Made by a program: the position numbers and the translations under genes
Shown here: piece by piece, positions 35,513-44,480 of the stretch
Layout of the letters: every line of letters starts with the position of its first letter
Position numbering within the stretch: position 1 is the stretch's first letter
Notes under the pieces: generated by a model
The model's database searches: none
Told to the model about the DNA's origin: nothing
The model's input: the letters and a program-made list of their open reading frames with translations, nothing else
Source of the DNA: Hyphomicrobium album
GTDB taxonomy: Bacteria; Pseudomonadota; Alphaproteobacteria; Rhizobiales; Hyphomicrobiaceae
Direction: 5' to 3'
DNA length: 64,000 nt
Assembly (NCBI RefSeq): GCF_009708035.1
Contig: NZ_WMBQ01000002.1
Span: 186,001-250,000, forward strand

Positions 35513-36443
35513 GGTCGATCAGCTCCTCGGCGACGAGGCCAACCGCGTACTTCTGCAGTGTGCCGAAGTACCAGTAGGGATCGTACTTGCGGTGAAACGA
35601 CAGGCGCCAGGTGACGAGCGTGTCGCCATTGGTCGTCGGCGTCAGCTCCACCTCCGAGCGCTTCCAGCCGAGGTAATGCGCGACGTAAGACGTGTCGCTC
35701 GCAAGCTCGAACGCGATCTTGCGTTCGTTCGCCTCGACGACCTTGAAGACGGCCGTGCCTTCGATGCGATTCCAGAAGATGTGCTTGTAGGCGACGAACG
35801 TCGCGCTCCGCGTATCGCCCACGCCAAGGCCGTCACCCTGCAAGTCGACGGGATAGGGGAAGATGCGCAGGAAGAACGGCTTGTCCTCACCCAGGACCGG
35901 CGGCTGGGCCAGCGCCGCCCGCACGGCCTCCACGGGCGCCGAAACGATTTTGCTGACGACGACCTCGTGCTCGCGCGGGAAAGACGTCTCGGGCGTGACG
36001 CCCTCCATGGCCATCAGCGCGATGGCAGTCGCTATGATGGCACTTTGCAGATTGCCCTTCTTGGCGCGGCGCTTGCGCCCCCAATCAATTGCCGCGGCGA
36101 TGATCAGGCCGACGGCAAAGAACAGCGGCGAGGCGAACAGGATGCAGATATAGCCTTCCTGGAAGACGGGCGCGGCGAGGAGCAGCGCAATCGCCATGCC
36201 CTTCATGGTCGCGCCGGTCGCCGATTTGTCTGGCGGCGTCAGCGACAGGCCGAGGGCCAGCAGCAGCGGCAGCCCCAGGTAGAGCGCTGCCGACTCGTCC
36301 AACCCCTTGCGCCGCAGATATCCGTAGATGAGACCGGCGCAGCCGATCACCAGCACCGCGGAGAACAGCTTCCACTGCCCGGGGCCGATCTTGTAGCCGG
36401 TGTCCTTGGGTTTGATTTCGTCTTGTGTCGGGTCTGGCTGCAT
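35490..36443 (-). CDS. Membrane protein with SRPBCC domain
   Basis: A 317-residue protein with three or four N-terminal membrane segments (KLFSAVLVIGCAGLIYGYL, then LLLALGLSL and FFAVGLIIAAAIDW) and a C-terminal SRPBCC-like domain (KIVSAPVEAVRAALAQPPVL, LGVGDTRSATFVAYK, LTPTTNGDTLVTWRLSFHRK). Membrane-linked lipid-binding folds of this kind are poorly known. Its 3' end overlaps the methyltransferase-DCC gene, so they are cotranscribed and may act on the same lipid or quinone; this is inference. Confidence 0.7.
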   Translation of the reverse strand: MQPDPTQDEIKPKDTGYKIGPGQWKLFSAVLVIGCAGLIYGYLRRKGLDESAALYLGLPLLLALGLSLTPPDKSATGATMKGMAIALLLAAPVFQEGYICILFASPLFFAVGLIIAAAIDWGRKRRAKKGNLQSAIIATAIALMAMEGVTPETSFPREHEVVVSKIVSAPVEAVRAALAQPPVLGEDKPFFLRIFPYPVDLQGDGLGVGDTRSATFVAYKHIFWNRIEGTAVFKVVEANERKIAFELASDTSYVAHYLGWKRSEVELTPTTNGDTLVTWRLSFHRKYDPYWYFGTLQKYAVGLVAEELIDHAATPRT

Positions 36444-36542
36444 TGATGGTCGCCCCGCGTCCGCTGCCTAGGCTTGGCGGGAGCGGCGGCGGCGCGCAAC
36501 AGCAAAGATTCCGACGCCGGGTTCGTGCGCGACTGGAGATAC

Positions 36543-36578
36543 AAAAAGGCGGCGCCGGGATGCAGCCCCAACGCCGCC
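36543..36578 (-). terminator. Terminator of the VWA gene
   Basis: On the minus strand GGCGGCG and CGCCGCC pair around a 17-base loop, followed by TTTTT. It begins 22 bases after the VWA stop codon at 36600 and should terminate that transcript. Confidence 0.7.
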
Positions 36579-36599
36579 GTACCGTGCCCTCGTCGTTCC

Positions 36600-37961
36600 T
36601 CAGTAAGCCTGCTGGACCTTGGCCCTATGCTGGTCCTGGCGCATCAGCTTGCGGGTGCGGTCCCAGGCATCGCCGTCGAGGCTGCTCGCCGCCTCGCGGC
36701 TCTTGTTCTCGAGATCGGTGAGCGCGCCGACGGAAGCGCTGGGGGCCGGGGCGGCGCCGGCCGTGTAGAGGTCGCGCGAGCGCTTGATGTAGTCGGCGTT
36801 CTTCTCGAGCACCTTGCGCGCGCCGGCGATGTCGCCCTTGTCGCGCAACTCCACCGCCTGCTCGCTGTTCTCGGTGGCGATCTGCCGGGTCACCTGGCTC
36901 ATCACCGGCTTGTTGAGGCCGTCCTCGATGTCCTTGGCGTTGGCGGAGAAGCGCACGCTCGGCTTGGCCTCGGCGCGGGCAGCCTTGCCGCCGTCGTCGA
37001 GGTCGACATAGGTGACGGAGATGTCGGCCACGTCGGCGGCACCTTCGCTGCGCCCTTCCGGCGCCTGCAGCTCGACGACGACATAGCGCTCGTTCTGGGC
37101 CTGCAACTGGTTGAGCTTCAGCGTGACCTTGCCGCCGTCGATGCTGCCGTCGCGGCCGAGGATGCGCTTCGGCGTAAAGCCGGCCCTGCACTCGATGATG
37201 ATGGTGATGTCGCGCGCCGAGACGGACAGCGCGTCGCCGAACTCGCGGTCGAAGATCTCGGCGAGATCGCTGGGCCGCTCGACGAACACGTGGTTGCCGT
37301 CGGAGGCGGCGGCCAGGCGCTGCATCAGGTCCTCGTTGTATTCCAGCCCGAGGCCGATGGTCGACACGGAGATGCCCTTCGATGCGAGCTTGCGGCCGAG
37401 CTCGGCCAGCTCGCCCGGCGTCGACGGGCCGACGTTGGCGAGGCCGTCCGACAGGAGGATGACGCGGTTGACGTTGTTGCCGGAGACGAACTCCTCGATC
37501 TGCTTGCCGCCCTCCTTGACGCCGGCATAGAGGCCGGTGGTGCCGTTGGCTTCCAGCTTGTCGATCGCCTCGATGAGTTTCTCGCGCGAGGCGCGCAGCG
37601 GCGCGGCTGGGCTGAGCACCTCGACATCGTGATTGTAGGAGATGAGCGCGACCGTATCGTCCGACGACAGGCGCTTCAGCGCGACGCGGGCGCCTTCCTT
37701 GGCGGCTTCGATGCGGTCACCCTGCATGGAGCCGGAGCGGTCGATGACGATCGCCGCGTTGATAGGCGGGCGGCGCTCGCGGTTGGAGGCGGCGAGGCTC
37801 TTCAGGTTGAGGCGCAGGTAGACGTTCCCCGGCTTGGCCGTCGACAGCACGCTCTGGCCGAGATCGGCTTCGAGCTTCAGCCCGGCGGCGTGGGCAGGGA
37901 CGTGCAGCGAGAACGGTGCGGCAAGGGCAATAGCGAACGCCGCGTAGCGGATCATCGACAT
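36600..37961 (-). CDS. Exported von Willebrand factor A (VWA) domain protein
   Basis: A 453-residue exported protein (signal MIRYAAFAIALAAPFSLHVP). The VWA domain (about 60-240) has the metal site DRSGSMQ (DxSxS) plus TGLYAGV and LLSDGLANVG; the rest is beta-rich with a helical tail. VWA domains mediate metal-dependent protein binding. The ribosome site AGGAG nine bases before ATG 37961 fixes the start; the long upstream reading is not coding. The next gene upstream ends in a strong terminator, so it is a separate transcript, but close to a large coiled-coil membrane gene. Confidence 0.85.
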   Translation of the reverse strand: MSMIRYAAFAIALAAPFSLHVPAHAAGLKLEADLGQSVLSTAKPGNVYLRLNLKSLAASNRERRPPINAAIVIDRSGSMQGDRIEAAKEGARVALKRLSSDDTVALISYNHDVEVLSPAAPLRASREKLIEAIDKLEANGTTGLYAGVKEGGKQIEEFVSGNNVNRVILLSDGLANVGPSTPGELAELGRKLASKGISVSTIGLGLEYNEDLMQRLAAASDGNHVFVERPSDLAEIFDREFGDALSVSARDITIIIECRAGFTPKRILGRDGSIDGGKVTLKLNQLQAQNERYVVVELQAPEGRSEGAADVADISVTYVDLDDGGKAARAEAKPSVRFSANAKDIEDGLNKPVMSQVTRQIATENSEQAVELRDKGDIAGARKVLEKNADYIKRSRDLYTAGAAPAPSASVGALTDLENKSREAASSLDGDAWDRTRKLMRQDQHRAKVQQAY

Positions 37962-38047
37962 CGCAATATCTCCTCGAACGAAATGTGCGAGGACGCTAGT
38001 GCGCGGCCGCGGTGGCGCGATGGCGGAACGGCGTCGGCGCAATGGCT

Positions 38048-38093
38048 TAAAAAAGAGAACGTCCCGCGTTGCTGGCGAGCAACGCGGGACGTT
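38048..38093 (-). terminator. Strong intrinsic terminator after the 1,075-residue gene
   Basis: AACGTCCCGCGTTGCT and AGCAACGCGGGACGTT form a perfect 16-bp stem with a 4-base loop (38058-38093). On the minus strand the stem is followed by CTCTTTTTT. It lies 22 bases after the stop of the large gene and before the VWA gene. Confidence 0.85.
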
Positions 38094-38115
38094 GGCAACG
38101 TGAACTGAACGTAAG

Positions 38116-41100
38116 CTAGTTGAGCGTCGGGCGGCCGTTGTCGGAGGCGACACGCGTCTCGCTGTGCTGCGCCTGATCGAAGCTTGCCTCCAGACGGCGC
38201 CATGCGGTCTCGTTCGAGCGCGCATTGGCCTTGAAGGCGTCGAGCAGCTTGCGCGCCAGGTTATAGAGCGCCTGTTGGTCGTTGGAGAGGCGCCCGTCGC
38301 CGGCATCCGGCTCGAGCCGCTCGACGACCTCGTGCACGACCGCCTCGAACGGTCCGTTGGGGAGCAGCATCAGCACGTGCCAGTGCTGGTCGAGCTCCAG
38401 ATAGGCCTCGTCGAGCAGCTGCCGGTCCCAGGAGGCCTGCGGCTTCAGCCGGTGCTTCAGCAGGGTGTACATCTCGTCGAACGCCAGGCGGGCATCGTCC
38501 TCGTGCTTGCGCAGGAAGCCGTCGAGCAGCGCGTTGAGCCGCCGCGTGCGGGTGAAAGCCTCGTTGGCGGCGATCGCAGCCGCATGCGCGCCGCCCGACA
38601 CCCGCTCCCAGCTCGGCGCGTCGATGTTGAGCGCCGATAAAAGCTGCGTGACGAACCCGGTGCGAATCTCGCTCGTCGTCTCTTCCTCGATCGCCGGCTT
38701 GTGCTCGATCGCCTTGGTGCGCTCGGTGAGCGAGCCGCCAAAGTTCTGCCGTTGCGCCGGCGACTGGCCGATGCGCGGACGGCCATAGTCGGCCATCAGC
38801 GTGCGCGCACGGATGCGGGCCAGCGTCTTATACAAGTCGCGGTGGATCCAGAATTCGTTGGCGGTCTTGCCGCGCCGCTGGACGCGGCCGAGCGTGGCGC
38901 CGGCATTCAGCGTCGAGCGCACGACTCGTTTGTGATCGGGCTCCACCTCGGCGAGGTTGATCTCGGCGGTGAAGCCGCGGTCCTCGTCGATCGGGTGCAT
39001 ATAGTGCAGCACCGTCTCGGCGTTCTGGTTGATGTCGGGCAGCAGAGCCACGCCGACGATCTTCTCCAGCTCGGCGAGGTCGATGTTCGCCTTGTCGGCC
39101 TCGAACGAGCGCTTGGCGACGATCGACAGGAACTCGTAGAGCTCGGCCCGCACGAGATAGCGGTTCTGCTGCTCGTCGTAGTCGACCGCGCTGATGGTCG
39201 AGCCGGCGTTGAGGACGCCGATCACCTGCCGCTCGGTGTGCGGGTCGAGCATCTCCGGGCGCACCTCGGCCATGAAACCCGACGCATTGGTGATCGGCCG
39301 CATGGTGTTGAGCGTGGCGCGGGCGTTGTCGAGCGTGTCCGGCAGCAGCGCGTTCTCGATGATCGCCTCGAGCTGCTGCGAGTTGCGGCCCTTGGACGAC
39401 GGCACGTCGGCCAGCGGCGAGCGCACGGCGTTAGCGCCGAACAGGCCGGTCATGAAGATCAGCGAGTCGATGCCGATGGCGATGGCGAGTGCCAGGTAGG
39501 CCAAGCGGTTGCCGTCCTGGAAGGCGTTCCACGAGACGACGAAGCGGTGCGCCTTGTCGTCACGATTCATCTCGGCGAAGGCGACTTTGCCGCGCAACTC
39601 GTCGGTCTGCTGGCTGGGGAGCTGGCTGTCGGACAGGCACTTCACGGCAAAGCCGAACAGCGCGTCGGTGGAGCGCTGGGCGGCAAGCTTGTCGCCGCCG
39701 ACGCAGTTGGCGTTGAACGCCTTGGTGCCGGCCTGCAGCGTGAACAGCGTCGATGCCGCCTCGCTCGCCTGCTTGGGATCGCAGTCGATGCCCGAAACTT
39801 TCGGCTTGGTCACGTCAGCGGCGAACATGGCGCTGTAGAGCTGCGAGCAGCGCTGCTGCACCTCGGCGAGGCGGTCGGCGCTGGGATGCTGGCGGAACTC
39901 GGCGCGCGCCGTCTCGAAGGCGGGCAGCACCCGGCCCGGATCGACACGCTGCTCGGCGTCCTGCCCGGCGATGTTCTCCTGCGCCATGCGAATGCGCTCG
40001 CCGGCGGTGGCTTCCTCGCCCTTGTACTTGGCGAGCTCGCCGTCGATCGACGCCAGCTCGCGCTTGATCTGCGCGATGCGGGTTTCGGCCGTGTCGAGAC
40101 GCTTCTTGGCGTCCTTCACGCGGTCGTCCTGGATCTTGACGGCGGCCTGCATCTTGCCGAGGTCGCCCATGATCTGGCGATACACCGGCCCGCGGCCCTC
40201 TTTGAGCGTGCCTTCGACGCCCTTGCTCTCGGCCATGGCCTCGACGCGCTTGGCGTCGATCGCCTTGGAGCGCGAGTCGAGCTCCGTCTTGGTTGCCGCG
40301 TAGTCGGCGGCGAGCGTCGCGCGGTCGCCCTCGAGGCGTGCCAGCTCGTCGGTGAGCGTTGTCTTCTTGCCGGCGATGCCGGCCTGGCCGCTCTGCGCGG
40401 TGGTGATGCGCTCCTGCTGCTCCTTGATGCCGCGATTGCGCGCTTCGATCTGGTCGTTGAAGTACTTCTCGATCTCTCCCGTCGAGCCTTGCGCGGCGGA
40501 GGCGAGGCGGTCGAGCTGATCCTCGTAGGTGTGCCAGCCCTCGCTCTGGAACAAGGACGACGTCTGGGTCAGTTGTTGGTCGGCGATGGTCTTGCCGATG
40601 TCGGCGATGATGGCCGAGACCTGATTGGTGGCGCGCAGCTCCGACACGCGCTGGCGCTGCTCCTGCGGGAAGACGACGTTGAAGCGGCTGTCGAACGAGA
40701 AGAAGACCGACGTTGACATGCAGGCGAGGAACATCACCCACAGCATCGAGTTCTTGGCCATGATGCGCAGGGCCTGGGCATAGGGCGATATCACGTCGGT
40801 GCGCGCGAATATCGTGAGCAGGCCGAGGAGGCCGAACAACAGGCCGGCGGCCACGAGGCCCTGGATCACGTAATCGGTATTGATGCCGTAATGGTACTGG
40901 TAGACGGCGAAGCCGGCGGCGAGCAGCGCGCCGCCGACGAGCAGCACGACGATGAGCGGGGCGGTGACGCGGGTGATGCCGGCGCGCGGCACGGTACTCA
41001 TGCCGGTAGCGAAGCTCTCGCCGATCAGCCAGGCGACGATCAGCATCACGCCGTGGATGCCGAAGGTGAACATGAGCGACAGCACCGGCTCGCCGGTGAA

Positions 41101-41343
41101 GTTCGTCATGCCGTCCCAGGTGGTCCAGCCGCCGGCGAGGGAGAGGACGATGGCAGCGGTGCCGAGCATGGCGAGCTGCCAGTTGCTGAAGAAGACTTCC
41201 TCGACCACCCGCCACAACCGCGGGCCGACCTTGAACAGTGCGATGAGGGCGGCAATCACTAGGACGGTGAGGAGAATGCTGCGTGCGTACGCAGCCGGGT
41301 TCGCCATCACCGCATCAAAGGCCTGCTTCACGTCCATCTGCAT
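38116..41343 (-). CDS. Large membrane/coiled-coil protein with duplicated domain, unknown function
   Basis: A 1,075-residue protein with no recognised family. Six membrane segments (about 21-38, 55-72, 87-108, 126-146, 159-179, 196-216) are followed by a long coiled coil (about 230-480), a Cys-containing stretch, another membrane segment (about 613-635), and two tandem copies of an about 90-residue domain. The copies start LEAIIENALLPD (about 655) and LEKIVGVALLPD (about 755), each with a central LNAGST/LNAGAT. A helical C-terminal region follows (about 880-1,060). It looks like an envelope scaffold or sensor. ATG 41343 is used; 41337 is also possible. It has its own terminator. Confidence 0.8.
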   Translation of the reverse strand: MQMDVKQAFDAVMANPAAYARSILLTVLVIAALIALFKVGPRLWRVVEEVFFSNWQLAMLGTAAIVLSLAGGWTTWDGMTNFTGEPVLSLMFTFGIHGVMLIVAWLIGESFATGMSTVPRAGITRVTAPLIVVLLVGGALLAAGFAVYQYHYGINTDYVIQGLVAAGLLFGLLGLLTIFARTDVISPYAQALRIMAKNSMLWVMFLACMSTSVFFSFDSRFNVVFPQEQRQRVSELRATNQVSAIIADIGKTIADQQLTQTSSLFQSEGWHTYEDQLDRLASAAQGSTGEIEKYFNDQIEARNRGIKEQQERITTAQSGQAGIAGKKTTLTDELARLEGDRATLAADYAATKTELDSRSKAIDAKRVEAMAESKGVEGTLKEGRGPVYRQIMGDLGKMQAAVKIQDDRVKDAKKRLDTAETRIAQIKRELASIDGELAKYKGEEATAGERIRMAQENIAGQDAEQRVDPGRVLPAFETARAEFRQHPSADRLAEVQQRCSQLYSAMFAADVTKPKVSGIDCDPKQASEAASTLFTLQAGTKAFNANCVGGDKLAAQRSTDALFGFAVKCLSDSQLPSQQTDELRGKVAFAEMNRDDKAHRFVVSWNAFQDGNRLAYLALAIAIGIDSLIFMTGLFGANAVRSPLADVPSSKGRNSQQLEAIIENALLPDTLDNARATLNTMRPITNASGFMAEVRPEMLDPHTERQVIGVLNAGSTISAVDYDEQQNRYLVRAELYEFLSIVAKRSFEADKANIDLAELEKIVGVALLPDINQNAETVLHYMHPIDEDRGFTAEINLAEVEPDHKRVVRSTLNAGATLGRVQRRGKTANEFWIHRDLYKTLARIRARTLMADYGRPRIGQSPAQRQNFGGSLTERTKAIEHKPAIEEETTSEIRTGFVTQLLSALNIDAPSWERVSGGAHAAAIAANEAFTRTRRLNALLDGFLRKHEDDARLAFDEMYTLLKHRLKPQASWDRQLLDEAYLELDQHWHVLMLLPNGPFEAVVHEVVERLEPDAGDGRLSNDQQALYNLARKLLDAFKANARSNETAWRRLEASFDQAQHSETRVASDNGRPTLN

Positions 41344-41570
41344 TTCCCGCTAAACCGGCCGGGGCCGGATAATCCGTCGCCGCGTCCAATGCGGCGCAAT
41401 AGCAACGCACGATGCAAGATGACCACAGCTCCTGTCCACTTCGGGGCAGGATTGCGGCGATCCCATGCACTAGGAGTTGGAATATGGATTCCGAGTGGGC
41501 CGGGAAAATCCAGCGCGCGCGCCCCGGCAGAATTGGGGATCAGGCAGTTGGAATGCAAGCACAACCAAAT

Positions 41571-41590
41571 TGCGCGCGTTTGCGCGCGCA
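41571..41590. repeat. GC-rich 8-bp hairpin
   Basis: TGCGCGCG and CGCGCGCA pair around TTTG, between the thiolase-like gene and the large membrane gene, both transcribed leftwards. It may be a weak terminator or mRNA stabiliser; there is no clear T run. Confidence 0.35.
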
Positions 41591-41616
41591 TTGCACCAAC
41601 GCTGCAACAGAGTGCA

Positions 41617-42774
41617 TTAGACGGCTTCGAACAACGCCGCGAGACCCATGCCACCGGCGACGCCCATCGTGGCGAGACCGAGTGAGCGGCCTTTGCTCTC
41701 GCCGCGCGCCATGCGGGTGAAAAGACGCGTGACGAGCACCGAGCCCGCCGCGCCGAACGGATGGCCGCGGGCGAGCGCGCCACCGTCGGGGTTCACCAGC
41801 TCCTCGTCGAGTTCGAGCGCGCGGATGACGGCGATCGCCTGTGCCGCCGAGCTTTCGCTCATCTCGATGTGCCCGATGTCGGAATCCTTGTAACCCTTGA
41901 AGCGGGCTTTCAAATTCCGCATCGCCTCGATCGGCGCCGACGCTTCCTCGTCGGGCGCGACGCCGCGCGCCGCATGCGCCACGAGACGCAGACCGCGCGG
42001 TTTGCCGAGCGAGCTCCACACGTCGTGGGAGACCACCACCGACACGGCGGCGCCGTCGTGCAGGCTCGAGGTGTTGCCCGGCGTGAGCGTCCCGTCCGGC
42101 GCCATATAGGGGGCGAGTTGCGCCAGATCCTTGAAGTCGGGGGCAACGCTGCTCTGGTCGCGCGCTTCCTCGGGGTTGGCGCGCAGGGGAGCGATCTCGC
42201 CGACGAAGCGCTTGTGCTCGCGCGCCTGCTCGGCCTTGAGGAGGGACCGCAGGGCGTAGGCGTCCTGCTCGGCCCGGCCGATCCCGAGGCGCGCCGCCAA
42301 CACCTCGGCGGATTCCACATGTGCGGGGACGTCGCGCTCCTCGCCCGCACCCGGCTCATAGCCGAGGAAGCGCGGAAGCTGCTGCAGGCTGCGAGGCTTG
42401 GCGACGCGCCAAGGCGCCATCGAGATCGCCTCGGCACCGCCCGCGACAACAGCGTGCGCATCGCCCAGCTTGATGGCGCGCGCGGCGGCGAGAATGGCAT
42501 CGAGGCCCGAGCCGCACTGCCGGTCGATACTGGCCGCTGGCGTCGTTTCGGGCAGCCCCGCAGCAAGTGCGATGAGGCGCGCCGGGTTGCCGCCTTGCGT
42601 GGCGTTGCCGACGATCAGTTCGTCGATCCGAGCGGGCTCGAGGCCGCTGTCCTGCAACGCAACAGTGACGAGCGGAGCGCACAGCTCCTCGATGCGCCGA
42701 CTTTTATGCAGGCCGCCGACACGACCGATAGCGGTCCGCCGTGCCGCGACGATGTACGCGGATTGAGAAGGCAT
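41617..42774 (-). CDS. Thiolase-family protein lacking the second active-site Cys
   Basis: A 385-residue thiolase-like protein. The acyl-accepting Cys87 (DRQCGSG) and the catalytic His338 (ARGHPFGAAG) are present. The C-terminal motif reads ATMGVAGGMGLA where active thiolases have [12 protein letters not shown]; the acid-base Cys is replaced by Gly371. Classic degradative or biosynthetic thiolase activity is therefore doubtful. The true phaA of this window has the normal CIGGG. Start ATG 42774 is chosen at the conserved N-terminus. It is divergent from zur. Confidence 0.82.
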   Translation of the reverse strand: MPSQSAYIVAARRTAIGRVGGLHKSRRIEELCAPLVTVALQDSGLEPARIDELIVGNATQGGNPARLIALAAGLPETTPAASIDRQCGSGLDAILAAARAIKLGDAHAVVAGGAEAISMAPWRVAKPRSLQQLPRFLGYEPGAGEERDVPAHVESAEVLAARLGIGRAEQDAYALRSLLKAEQAREHKRFVGEIAPLRANPEEARDQSSVAPDFKDLAQLAPYMAPDGTLTPGNTSSLHDGAAVSVVVSHDVWSSLGKPRGLRLVAHAARGVAPDEEASAPIEAMRNLKARFKGYKDSDIGHIEMSESSAAQAIAVIRALELDEELVNPDGGALARGHPFGAAGSVLVTRLFTRMARGESKGRSLGLATMGVAGGMGLAALFEAV

Positions 42775-43002
42775 AATTGCTGCTTGGGCTCTCGAAAATT
42801 GATACGCGAGAGAGCTTGAACCTGGCGCCGACGGGCGGCGCCCGCTCCCGACTTCCATTGTCCGGTGGCCCGTAGCAACCATATGATGGTGGCGGAAAAG
42901 GGATGAATTGCAGGTAGGTTTACGATCCCTTTCCGGCAGCGCCTATGCCGCGATCCTGCGGTGGTATACAGTCACGGAAACAGAAACGCCTGGGATGAGA
43001 CG

Positions 43003-43506
43003 ATGACCGAGGCCACCGCCAAGCAGCAGAACGCGCCGTCGTTGACCCAGTCGGAGCGCAAACTGGCGAAAGCCGTCGATAGAGCCAGCCAGGCGTTTAC
43101 CGAAAAGAACCTCCGGTTCACCAAACTTCGCCAGGACGTATTCGAAGAGATCGCCGCCACCCACGCTTCGATCGGTGCCTACGACATCCTCGCCAAGCTG
43201 GCCGAGAAGGGAACGCGGCTGGCGCCCATCTCGGTCTACCGCGCCATCGACGCCCTGCTCGAAGCCGGCGTCATCCACCGGCTGGAAAGCAAGAACGCCT
43301 TCTTCGCCTGCCGGCGCATGGATCATCGCACCGGCCGCCGTCCGATCTTCCTCTCCTGCGAGCGGTGCAACGCCGTGCAGGAGGTGGATTCGGAAGGTAT
43401 TTTCGACACCATCGATCGCTTGGCGCGCGGGGCGTCGTTCCAGCCGCGGGTGAAGTTCGTCGAGGTGTCCGGACTGTGCCGCGCCTGCCAGTCTAAGAAG
43501 GACTGA
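43003..43506 (+). CDS. zur: Zinc uptake regulator Zur
   Basis: A 167-residue Fur-family repressor that senses zinc and turns off zinc uptake genes. Seen: the winged helix (RFTKLRQDVFEEIAATHASI, YDILAKLAEKGTRLAPISVYRAIDALLEAG), and two Cys pairs (FLSCERCNAVQEV and GLCRACQ) that bind the structural zinc. Fur-only iron-site residues are not obvious. ATG 43003 is preferred over 42961. It is followed after seven bases by znuC and then znuB, so it heads the zinc operon. Confidence 0.88.
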   Translation: MTEATAKQQNAPSLTQSERKLAKAVDRASQAFTEKNLRFTKLRQDVFEEIAATHASIGAYDILAKLAEKGTRLAPISVYRAIDALLEAGVIHRLESKNAFFACRRMDHRTGRRPIFLSCERCNAVQEVDSEGIFDTIDRLARGASFQPRVKFVEVSGLCRACQSKKD

Positions 43507-43513
43507 AGCACTC

Positions 43514-44395
43514 ATGGCGGAGAGCGATGGAGTGGTCCAGGCGGCTCCTAAGCCGTGCGGCCACGGTCCCGGTCATGCCTGTACTCACGCGCACGTGCAC
43601 GACGGGGAAATCCCGGCGTTCGACCCGGCGGCGCTGATCTCGGCACGCGGCGTCAGCGTGATCCGCAACGGCCGCGACCAGCTCGTCAACGTCAATCTCG
43701 ACATCCACGAGCGCGAGATCGTTACGCTCATCGGCCCCAACGGCGCCGGCAAGACGACGCTGGTGCGCGTGCTGCTCGGGCTCGAGAAGCCGGATCGCGG
43801 CTCGGTGCACCGGCGCCGCGACCTGCGCATCGGCTACGTTCCGCAGCGCTTCGACAGCGACGCCGTCATACCCATGACGGTCGAGCGCTTCCTGACGCTC
43901 GGCAGCAATGAAAGCATCGACCGAATTGGAAGCATGCTGAAAAGCGTCGACGCCACGTCGGTGCGCCATCAGCAACTCGGCGAGCTCTCGGGCGGCGAGC
44001 TGCAACGCGTGGTCCTCGCCCGCGCCCTCCTGCGCCGTCCCAATCTGCTCGTGCTCGACGAGCCGGTGCAGGGCGTCGACTACAGCGGCGAGGCCGACCT
44101 CTATAACCTGATCGCCAAGCTGCGCGACGAGGCGGGCTTCGGCGTCCTGCTCGTGTCGCACGACCTGCATTTCGTCATGGGGCGCTCAGACCGGGTGATC
44201 TGCCTCAACCGTCACGTCTGCTGCTCAGGCGTGCCGGAAGCGGTGGCGCAGCATCCGGCGTACGGACGCCTCTTCGGCGCAGAGGCGGCGCGCGCCTTTG
44301 CCGTCTATCGGCATCATCACGACCACAGCCACGACCTCGCCGGCCATCCGCATCCGGCGCCGGCGAGCGACGAGCCACCGCGCGGAGACCGCTAG
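43514..44395 (+). CDS. znuC: Zinc ABC transporter ATP-binding protein ZnuC
   Basis: A 293-residue ABC ATPase with Walker A GPNGAGKTT, signature LSGGELQRVVLARALL, Walker B LLVLDEP and the switch His in LVSHDLHFVM. The N-terminus (CGHGPGHACTHAHVHDG) and the C-terminus (YRHHHDHSHDLAGHPHP) are His-rich and could bind zinc. It energises the ZnuB permease at the inner membrane. Its stop TAG at 44393-44395 lies inside an inverted-repeat element. No znuA was found in the window. Confidence 0.93.
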   Translation: MAESDGVVQAAPKPCGHGPGHACTHAHVHDGEIPAFDPAALISARGVSVIRNGRDQLVNVNLDIHEREIVTLIGPNGAGKTTLVRVLLGLEKPDRGSVHRRRDLRIGYVPQRFDSDAVIPMTVERFLTLGSNESIDRIGSMLKSVDATSVRHQQLGELSGGELQRVVLARALLRRPNLLVLDEPVQGVDYSGEADLYNLIAKLRDEAGFGVLLVSHDLHFVMGRSDRVICLNRHVCCSGVPEAVAQHPAYGRLFGAEAARAFAVYRHHHDHSHDLAGHPHPAPASDEPPRGDR

Positions 44396-44468
44396 TGTGA
44401 TGATCGAAAAATTCGCCAGCACAAGCGGCACGGGATCGAGCGAATTTCTCGATCTGAATCACACTAGC
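44391..44468. repeat. MITE-like inverted-repeat element 1
   Basis: Ends GCTAGTGTGAT and ATCACACTAGC are perfect 11-bp inverted repeats. Inside, GATCGAAAAATTCG and CGAATTTCTCGATC pair with one mismatch, leaving a 25-base loop. The left end provides the znuC stop codon. No coding content; it resembles a miniature mobile or REP-like element. Confidence 0.7.
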
Positions 44469-44480
44469 AAACCTATGATT

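Noticed and set aside
36474-38108. Long plus-strand open frame opposite the VWA gene
   Set aside because: Same effect of high-GC third positions; the VWA gene has signal peptide, MIDAS motif and ribosome site.
38701-40716. A 671-codon plus-strand open frame opposite the 1,075-residue gene
   Set aside because: Arg/Gly/Leu-rich with no domains; the opposite strand has membrane segments, a coiled coil and an internal repeat.
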